This document shows, in pieces, positions 1 to 4,370 of a stretch of DNA of 5,184 bases. Each line of letters starts with the position of its first letter. The stretch's first letter is position 1. The DNA is from Spirochaetaceae bacterium (GTDB taxonomy: Bacteria > Spirochaetota > Spirochaetia > DSM-27196 > SLAA01), in assembly GCA_003564775.1 (NCBI GenBank), contig PXEI01000220.1, forward strand, positions 1 to 5,184. The letters run 5' to 3'. The position numbers were made by a program, and so were the translations under genes. The notes under the pieces are model-generated. The model did not search any database, was not told the DNA's origin, and worked only from the letters and a program-made list of their open reading frames with translations.

Positions 1-441
1 CATTCCGTCGCGACGGCCTTTGTTTATACTGATAGTGGAGAAAAAGTTACCCGGATCTTTTCCTATTACACGGGCAGGAACATTGCGCGTTTCGAGCTGC
101 TGCGAAAAACCAAGTAACTCACGCAGGGCGTGCAGTTCGTGCCGCAACTCTGCCAGGTCTTGTTGTGCTGCCTCATACTCAAGCAGCTGTGACAGGAGTG
201 CCTCGTAGTCGTTTCGAAGATTCCCAAGCTCGCTTACTGAACCGATGGTTGAGGCAACCCCACCAACCACCCATGCGGTGCTCTGCTGCACCACACCAAC
301 GACGCTTAGACCAAGCTCACCAAAGCCGCCTCGTGTCGGCCCACTCTGAAGAGCAAGCATCAGGGTAGCGGTGAGTAGCAAGGCGGTTAGCGATACGCCG
401 GTACCGTGGTGATGAATGAGTTCACGAAACCTACGCACCAT
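1..441 (-). CDS. mreC: Rod shape-determining protein MreC (3' end beyond window)
   Basis: MreC is a bitopic inner-membrane protein whose periplasmic part scaffolds the cell-elongation machinery together with MreB, MreD, RodA and PBP2. Translating the minus strand from ATG at 441 gives 147 residues with no stop before the window edge. Residues 1-12 are short and basic (MVRRFRELIHHH), followed by a membrane segment at about 15-32. A Leu/Glu/Gln-rich coiled coil runs over about 68-115, and then comes the start of the beta domain with the characteristic stretch VIGKDPGNFFSTISINKG (125-142). This order is the standard MreC architecture; full-length MreC is usually around 280-350 residues, so about half is missing. 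The start lies 9 nt after the mreB stop and in the same frame; a weak AAGG Shine-Dalgarno overlaps the mreB stop codon, which suggests translational coupling. mreD, pbp2 and rodA would be expected further downstream, outside the window. Confidence 0.93.
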   Translation of the reverse strand, partial: MVRRFRELIHHHGTGVSLTALLLTATLMLALQSGPTRGGFGELGLSVVGVVQQSTAWVVGGVASTIGSVSELGNLRNDYEALLSQLLEYEAAQQDLAELRHELHALRELLGFSQQLETRNVPARVIGKDPGNFFSTISINKGRRDGM

Positions 442-450
442 AAAACTGCC

Positions 451-1494
451 TTAGAGTCGGTTGTATATGCTGTGCCGTGCGTTGGCGTTCTTGCTGCGTT
501 CACGTTCAAAGTACATTCCAGCACCCAAAGCGACACAGTTTAATGGATCTTCCGCTTTAAAGCACGGAACTCCGGTTTCGTTGGCAATCAGGGTATCAAG
601 CCCCTTGAGCAATGAACCGCCACCGGTCATAACGATCCCACGTTCAACGATGTCTGCCGCTAACTCCGGAGGCGTCTGGCCCAAGGTGCGTTTAATCTCC
701 TCTACAATGGCTGTAATCGGCTCCTGAAGAGCCTCGCGAACCTCAACGCTGTCAATCTCAAGGCGTCGCGGCAGCCCGGTAATGGCGTCCGTACCCTTGA
801 TCTCCATCTTTTCAATCTTTTTGTCAGGAGAGGCGTTGCCGATCTTCTTCTTCAGCTCCTCCGCGGTACCTTCACCAATAATGAGATTATGAACAGTTCG
901 CACGTGCTTGATGATGGCCTCGTCAAATTCATCGCCACCGAGCCGTATCGCGTTGGTAACCACCATTCCGCCCAGGGAAATTACCGAAATCTCACTGGTA
1001 CCGCCGCCAATGTCACAGATCATATGGCCAGCTGGCTCATAGATGGGAATATTTGCGCCAATCGCTGCCGCAAGTGATTCCTCAATTACCTTAACTTCGC
1101 GGGCGCCCGCCTTGTAGGCACTCTCCTCAACCGCGCGGCGTTCGACCTCGGTAATGCAGGAGGGAACCCCCACCACCATTCGCGGTTTCACAAGCCATCG
1201 ACGCTGCAAGACTTTGGCAATGAAGTACCGAATCATTTTTTCGGTAGTTTCAAGATCAGCGATAACGCCGTCGCGCAAGGGCCGTATCGCAATTATGTCT
1301 CCCGGCGTCTTCCAAAGCATTCGTTTGGCTTCCTCACCGACCGCCACAACCTTCTTGGTCCCACGTTCGACGGCAACAACCGACGGCTCGCTAACCATTA
1401 TACCCTTACCTCGGATATAGATGAGGGTATTGCATGTTCCAAGGTCAATTCCGATATCCGTAGAAAAAGCGTCAAAAAGTTTAGCCAGTCCCAT
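451..1494 (-). CDS. mreB: Rod shape-determining protein MreB, actin-like ATPase
   Basis: MreB is the bacterial actin homologue; its membrane-bound antiparallel filaments direct peptidoglycan synthesis along the cell body. The 347-residue product is full length for the family. The phosphate-1 motif DLGTCNT lies at 17-23, IEESLAAAIGAN with the likely catalytic glutamate at 137-148, the phosphate-2 motif DIGGGTSE at 161-168, and the adenosine motif GIVMTGGGSLL at 286-296. The N-terminal MGLAKLFDAF can form a short amphipathic helix (Leu3, Leu6, Phe7, Phe10) of the kind that tethers MreB to the membrane. The start is fixed by a strong Shine-Dalgarno GGAGGG (1499-1504) four bases before the ATG at 1494. 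The stop is TAA at 451-453. It follows the TPR gene by 14 nt and precedes mreC by 9 nt, so it is an internal operon gene; no separate promoter is evident. The cysteine in DLGTC replaces the alanine seen in E. coli and should be functionally neutral. Confidence 0.97.
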   Translation of the reverse strand: MGLAKLFDAFSTDIGIDLGTCNTLIYIRGKGIMVSEPSVVAVERGTKKVVAVGEEAKRMLWKTPGDIIAIRPLRDGVIADLETTEKMIRYFIAKVLQRRWLVKPRMVVGVPSCITEVERRAVEESAYKAGAREVKVIEESLAAAIGANIPIYEPAGHMICDIGGGTSEISVISLGGMVVTNAIRLGGDEFDEAIIKHVRTVHNLIIGEGTAEELKKKIGNASPDKKIEKMEIKGTDAITGLPRRLEIDSVEVREALQEPITAIVEEIKRTLGQTPPELAADIVERGIVMTGGGSLLKGLDTLIANETGVPCFKAEDPLNCVALGAGMYFERERSKNANARHSIYNRL

Positions 1495-1498
1495 AGGA

Positions 1499-1504
1499 CC
1501 CTCC
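1499..1504 (-). promoter_or_regulatory. Ribosome binding site of mreB
   Basis: The minus strand reads GGAGGG four bases before the ATG of mreB. It lies in the 14-nt gap after the TPR gene, whose end carries a tandem TAA TAG. It is the strongest Shine-Dalgarno in the second operon, consistent with MreB being needed in greater amount than its neighbours. Confidence 0.75.
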
Positions 1505-1508
1505 GCTA

Positions 1509-2468
1509 TTAGTTGTTCTGTAAACTCTGAAGTGCATCTACATGGCGTGGTTCAATTCGAACCGCCTCGCGCCACTCGTAGCGAGCACGCTCCCTATCAC
1601 CCCGGGCATTATATATCTCACCGAGAACAAAATGTGCGTCTGCGGATTGCGGATTGTCCCGCAGCACGAGACGCAGCTGTTCCTCGGCTTCGTCGTAATC
1701 TCCACTCAGTTGGAGCAACTCACCAAGTCGAATTCGTGCCTGCTGCTGCAGATACTCATCGGAAGTGATGCGGACAGCTTCACGGAAGCTTCGTTGAGCT
1801 TCCTCGGTGCGCCCCACCTGCATCCTCGTAGTGCCGAGGGTGTAGTACAGCAGGTCGTCCGGATTGATCTCTACCGCACGTTCAAGATGGTATGCACTCT
1901 CTTCGTACTCATGTCGCCTTGCGTGTGCGAGCGCCAAATACTCGTGTGTATCGGTGGATTGATAGCCACCATCGAGGCTCTCGGCAATATACTCTATGGC
2001 AAGGTCGTCGTAGTACACTCCTTTATGAAAGTAGGCCTTTCCGAGTATGTACTGCAACTCGGGCTGCATTTCCGATCTACCGTGCAACCTGGCCTTACGT
2101 AGTCGCACTACGGCTTCATTCATGTACTCACGCTGAGATTCCGTTTCAATTTGATCTAAGCCCAAATAGAAATGTGCAAAACCTGACAGCAGCAAGGACT
2201 CATACTCAAGCGGTCGCTCCTGTAGCCGCCGATCAGCAAGCGTTATGAGCTCCCCGTATGCTTGCTCTTCCCACAGGATCGATAAATCACCATTGGCACC
2301 CATCTGCAGCGACGGCAATGAACCGAGACGACCACTCATGAAAACCAGCGCGGCCAGTACACCGATCAAGAGAACTGCAACTGCAAGGAACACTGTAACG
2401 GGTGCAATACCGTGTGGGGCCTTGGCTCCGGCCTCTGAAATGCGAAATCGGCCTTCGGGGTCTCTCAT
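1509..2468 (-). CDS. Membrane-anchored TPR protein upstream of mreB
   Basis: This 319-residue protein has a short polar N-terminus, one hydrophobic segment at about 22-44 (APVTVFLAVAVLLIGVLAAL) and a long helical-repeat domain. The repeats are tetratricopeptide-like; the clearest copies are at about 172-205 (HEYLALAHARRHEYEESAYHLERAVEINPDD, shown here in part by its ends), 206-238 (YYTLGTTRMQVGRTEEA), 243-275 (ARIRLGELLQLSGDYDEAEE) and 276-309 (AHFVLGEIYNARGDRERAR). Degenerate repeats fill 62-170. TPR domains bind other proteins, so a scaffold or adaptor role at the membrane is inferred; no catalytic motif is visible. Whether the repeats face the cytoplasm or periplasm is unclear: the charges flanking the segment do not decide it. 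It heads the unit TPR-mreB-mreC, is followed 14 nt later by mreB, and has tandem stops (TAA TAG). The ATG at 2468 has GGTGGA some 7 nt upstream. The exact function is unknown; a role in cell shape is suggested only by linkage. Confidence 0.85.
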   Translation of the reverse strand: MRDPEGRFRISEAGAKAPHGIAPVTVFLAVAVLLIGVLAALVFMSGRLGSLPSLQMGANGDLSILWEEQAYGELITLADRRLQERPLEYESLLLSGFAHFYLGLDQIETESQREYMNEAVVRLRKARLHGRSEMQPELQYILGKAYFHKGVYYDDLAIEYIAESLDGGYQSTDTHEYLALAHARRHEYEESAYHLERAVEINPDDLLYYTLGTTRMQVGRTEEAQRSFREAVRITSDEYLQQQARIRLGELLQLSGDYDEAEEQLRLVLRDNPQSADAHFVLGEIYNARGDRERARYEWREAVRIEPRHVDALQSLQNN

Positions 2469-2483
2469 GCTGAATCCACCGCC

Positions 2484-2512
2484 ATTTAATTACAGTTTCG
2501 GTAAAAAGTCAA
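2484..2512 (-). promoter_or_regulatory. Putative sigma-70 promoter of the TPR-mreB-mreC unit
   Basis: On the minus strand a -35 box TTGACT (2507-2512) is separated by exactly 17 bases from a -10 box TTAAAT (2484-2489, four of six matches to TATAAT). It is the only good sigma-70-like pair I see between rnpB and the TPR start. Transcription would begin near 2477, leaving a leader of only about 9 nt before the ATG at 2468, so the GGTGGA ribosome site would sit at the extreme 5' end. The short leader is the main reason for doubt: the real start of transcription may be further upstream. Confidence 0.45.
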
Positions 2513-2545
2513 TCGAACCGGAGCTTTCTTAGCGGAGGAAGGCAC

Positions 2546-2572
2546 AAAAGAACGCCGCAGCCGAGTCGGCTG
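2546..2572 (-). terminator. Putative terminator after rnpB
   Basis: Directly after the 3' strand of RNase P helix P1, the minus strand forms a hairpin with arms CAGCCGA and TCGGCTG (2566-2572 and 2558-2564). The innermost pairs would leave a one-base loop, so five pairs with a five-base loop is the realistic form. The T-rich stretch TTCTTTT follows after about five bases (2546-2552). Stem and T-tract are modest and not directly adjacent, so this is a weak intrinsic terminator or a 3' processing signal. It separates rnpB from the promoter of the next unit. Confidence 0.45.
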
Positions 2573-2974
2573 GGAGCGAAGCAGGCCTATAAGCCGGGTT
2601 CTGTACATGTCGGTCGGGCCGTAACCAAACCGACCGTGAACGTCATCTCTCTACGCTGACCGTCACCAGCCAGCTCAAGCGACCTACCCGCGGGCGTATG
2701 AGCGAGCAACTCACCCGCTGCTTGGCCTTGCTCCCGACGAGGTTTACCTCAGCACGATGAGTTGCCTCATCGCCGGTGAGCTCTTACCTCACCATTTCAC
2801 CCTTACCTCCTGCCCCCGAAGGGGTTGAAGGCGGTATCGTTTCTGCGGCACTTTCTATCCCCTCAAAGGGGTCCGGGCGTTACCCGGCGTCGTGCTCTAC
2901 GGAGCCCGGACTTTCCTCCGGCCACGACCCACGTACGTGAGCGCAGCTGGCGACGTTCCGGCCTGCCTCGCTCC
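2573..2974 (-). ncRNA. rnpB: RNase P RNA, bacterial class A
   Basis: This is the catalytic RNA of ribonuclease P, which removes 5' leaders from tRNA precursors together with the RnpA protein. On the minus strand the universally conserved elements appear in the right order. The 5' region contains GAGGAAAGTCCGGGCTCC (2901-2918), then GGGTAACGCCCGG. Next come TAGAAAGTGCCGCAGAAACG and a CCCC-TTCG-GGGG stem. The AGGGTGAAATGGTGAGGTAAGAGC element follows (its conserved part around 2780-2806), then GGAGCAAGGCCAA. The tRNA 3'-CCA-binding GGGTAGG loop is at 2683-2689, and the 3' ACAGAACCCGGCTTATAGGCC at 2586-2606. Helix P1 is formed by 2960-2974 and 2573-2587, giving a molecule of about 402 nt, normal for class A. 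The exact ends are inferred from P1. No clear promoter lies immediately upstream, so it may be processed from the rpoD/zinc-ribbon transcript or use a promoter inside that gene. Confidence 0.96.
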
Positions 2975-2998
2975 CAGCCGCCCGTAAACGGGCGGCTG
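2975..2998 (-). other. Perfect 10-bp hairpin between zinc-ribbon gene and rnpB
   Basis: Arms CAGCCGCCCG and CGGGCGGCTG enclose a TTTA loop (minus-strand reading). The stem is GC-rich and perfect, begins 17 nt after the TAG stop at 3015-3017, and ends exactly where P1 of RNase P RNA begins. There is no T-tract on either strand, so it is not a standard intrinsic terminator. It may protect the 3' end of the upstream mRNA, cause pausing, or mark 5' processing of rnpB. Its inner CGGCTG arm can instead pair with sequence beyond the 3' end of P1. Confidence 0.7.
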
Positions 2999-3014
2999 AA
3001 ACTCAGATCAGGTT

Positions 3015-4040
3015 CTAGTCTTCTTCGTCCTCATCTTCATCTTCATCGTCATCTTCATCATCAAACTCGTCGTCGTCGTCGTCATAATCGTCGTCATCTT
3101 CGTCAAGCTCTTCGTCTTCTTCAAGTTCTTCTTCGTCATCTATGTCGTCGTCGTCAGAACTCGTCAGGTCAAGTGGCTCTTCGTCGAGTACATCGGCATC
3201 ATCCAAACTATCTTCAACGTCGTCAGCCAAAGGCCTTCCGGGCAGATCATCGTCGTCGTCCATCTCAGCGAACTCGTCCATCAGATCTACCAGCCCTTCA
3301 GAGTCATTACTTTGATACAAGGCTTCATCTTCACCGAGGTAGAAAACAATTTTGCTGCAATATGGGCAGAACTTAATCTCTTCTCCGCGACGCACATCGT
3401 TAACAAACTGATTGGAAAGAATCATCTGACACCCGGTGCAAACCCCTTTGCGGAGCGAAACAATTCCTTCGCCCTCCTTACTCCGGATAATTCGCTCGAA
3501 CTTGAAAAGCAGGTCGTCTTCTAAACCGGGAGTTAGTTCCTTTTCTTCCGCTTCAAGCTCCTTGAGTTGCTGTTCACGGGACGCAATTTCCTGCTTAATC
3601 TTCTCTTGTTCCTCGGTCAGCTCTTGTTCCTGGCTTTGAATCATTTGCTCTTCGCGTTCGAGCTCGGCACTGGTTTCTGCAAGTACCTTCTCTTCACGCT
3701 GAACATCTTTTCGCAGGTTTTGCTCACGCTCAGATGCTTCACGGATCTCCTTGTCCAGCGCTTCGTACTCGCGCTGAGTCTTAATCTGATCCATCTGCAG
3801 CTCGTGCTTCTCGCGATCGCGTTCAGCTTCTTCCATCTGAAGGCGCAGATCACGGATCCTGTTCTTCACCTCTTCGTAATGCGCATTCTTCTCTATATAG
3901 CTACGCTTAAGCCGGCTTACCAGCTCGGTCTTCGTAGAGAGTGCTCGTGGAAGATCCTCGATCTCCGATTCAATGCGAAACTTCTCAGATAAAACGCTCT
4001 GCAGTGAACGCAATCGCTCGATAACGTCTTGTACAACCAC
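3015..4040 (-). CDS. Coiled-coil C4 zinc-ribbon protein (DUF164/zf-RING_7 type) with acidic tail
   Basis: The 341-residue product starts at GTG (4038-4040); an in-frame TAA nine bases upstream excludes a longer form, and GAGGAG nine bases upstream serves as ribosome site. Residues 1-170 are a long charged coiled coil, probably an antiparallel hairpin, with the typical family segment QIKTQREYEALDKEI (85-99). A C4 zinc ribbon follows: Cys201 and Cys204 in GVCTGCQM, Cys225 and Cys228 in FCPYCSKI. Family members of known function include Helicobacter HP0958 (FlgZ), a sigma-54 chaperone that also binds flagellin mRNA, and Chlamydia CT398, which binds RpoN. The residues from about 255 to the end form an extreme Asp/Glu tail that the short family members (about 250 residues) lack. 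The gene lies 22 nt after rpoD and just before rnpB, so co-transcription with the sigma gene is likely. Its role here is not known; binding to a sigma factor, RNA polymerase or RNA is a reasonable inference. The coiled coil plus C4 finger superficially resembles DksA, but the protein is too long and the spacing differs. Confidence 0.9.
   Translation of the reverse strand: MVVQDVIERLRSLQSVLSEKFRIESEIEDLPRALSTKTELVSRLKRSYIEKNAHYEEVKNRIRDLRLQMEEAERDREKHELQMDQIKTQREYEALDKEIREASEREQNLRKDVQREEKVLAETSAELEREEQMIQSQEQELTEEQEKIKQEIASREQQLKELEAEEKELTPGLEDDLLFKFERIIRSKEGEGIVSLRKGVCTGCQMILSNQFVNDVRRGEEIKFCPYCSKIVFYLGEDEALYQSNDSEGLVDLMDEFAEMDDDDDLPGRPLADDVEDSLDDADVLDEEPLDLTSSDDDDIDDEEELEEDEELDEDDDDYDDDDDEFDDEDDDEDEDEDEED
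3018..3278 (-). repeat. Low-complexity GAN-repeat coding the Asp/Glu tail
   Basis: The minus strand is a near-continuous run of GAT, GAC, GAA and GAG codons, densest at 3018-3155, coding residues 255-341 of the zinc-ribbon protein. In the last 46 residues 41 are Asp or Glu. The mixture of GAT/GAC and GAA/GAG argues for selection on the acidic protein rather than fresh expansion of one trinucleotide, though short runs of identical units (GAC-GAC-GAC, GAA-GAT) could allow length changes by slippage. Confidence 0.85.
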
Positions 4041-4049
4041 CCTACTTTA

Positions 4050-4055
4050 CTCCTC
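4050..4055 (-). promoter_or_regulatory. Ribosome binding site setting the GTG start of the zinc-ribbon gene
   Basis: GAGGAG on the minus strand lies nine bases before the GTG at 4040, within the 22-nt gap after rpoD. With the in-frame TAA at 4047-4049 between them, it decides for GTG as the initiation codon. Confidence 0.7.
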
Positions 4056-4062
4056 TATCAGC

Positions 4063-4359
4063 TTATTGGTCTAGGTAATCTTTCAGGCGCCGGCTGCGTT
4101 TCGGGTGTCTAAGCCGACGCAAGGCCTTAGCCTCAATCTGTCGAATGCGCTCGCGAGTAACGTTGAAGTACAGACCAACTTCCTCAAGCGTAAGGGAGTA
4201 TCCGTCTTCAAGTCCAAAACGCATCTTGAGCACTTCCTGTTCACGTGCTGGCAATGAACCCAGCACGCCACGCAGTTGTTCTTGCAACAGTGTGAACGCG
4301 GTCTGATGTGCCGGGTTCTCTACGTCTTTGTCTTCAATAAAATCTCCCAGTGAAGAGTC
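4063..4359 (-). pseudogene. rpoD: rpoD, 3' portion after in-frame stop: sigma regions 3.2-4
   Basis: This stretch continues the rpoD reading frame without any shift after the TAA at 4360-4362. It begins DSSLGDFIEDKDVENP, the usual linker (region 3.2) following the family's TPIGEE motif. It then carries a full region 4: LRGVLGSLPAREQEVLKMRFGLEDGYS, and the helix-turn-helix TLEEVGLYFNVTRERIRQIEAKALRRLR that reads the -35 element, ending RLKDYLDQ with TAA at 4063-4065. All expected residues are present and there is no decay, which argues that the full-length protein was functional very recently or still is. The only possible independent start is TTG at 4287, with no Shine-Dalgarno and too late to include region 3.2, so separate translation is doubtful. 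It is labelled a pseudogene fragment only because of the stop; the most probable truth is one intact rpoD with a sequence error. Confidence 0.8.
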
Positions 4360-4370
4360 TTACTCTTCAC
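4350..4370 (-). repeat. Perfect 9-bp inverted repeat centred on the rpoD stop codon
   Basis: The minus-strand arms GTGAAGAGT and ACTCTTCAC are exact reverse complements separated by three bases (AAG). The U of the in-frame TAA is the last base of the first arm and its two A's lie in the loop. If the ancestral codon was GAA, as the family alignment suggests, the repeat would have been eight pairs with a five-base loop, and the G-to-T change is exactly the one that lengthens it. Confidence 0.9.

Noticed and set aside
1542..2102. A plus-strand open frame of 186 codons opposite the TPR gene
   Set aside because: It lies wholly antisense to a gene with clear TPR motifs, shows no recognisable domain and has no convincing ribosome site; it is a shadow frame.
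2975..2998. The GC-rich hairpin before rnpB as a standard terminator
   Set aside because: Neither side of the stem is followed by a run of T; termination here would also cut off rnpB if it lacks its own promoter.
3018..3160. The trinucleotide-rich stretch as a CRISPR array or tandem-repeat locus
   Set aside because: There is no constant repeat with unique spacers; the pattern is explained by Asp and Glu codons in an open reading frame.
2825..3376. A plus-strand open frame of 183 codons opposite rnpB and the tail of the zinc-ribbon gene
   Set aside because: Its Arg/His/Leu-rich composition is simply the antisense of GAN repeats and of the structured RNA; it overlaps a certain RNA gene and a certain CDS and has no family resemblance.
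4063..4287. An independent small regulator gene made of sigma region 4 only, starting at TTG 4287
   Set aside because: The conserved reading extends upstream of the TTG in the same frame up to the TAA, and there is no Shine-Dalgarno before the TTG, so it is the 3' part of rpoD rather than a separate gene.
4350..4370. The rpoD hairpin as an intrinsic terminator
   Set aside because: The stem is AU-containing and short, and no T-tract follows on either strand; it lies within conserved coding sequence.
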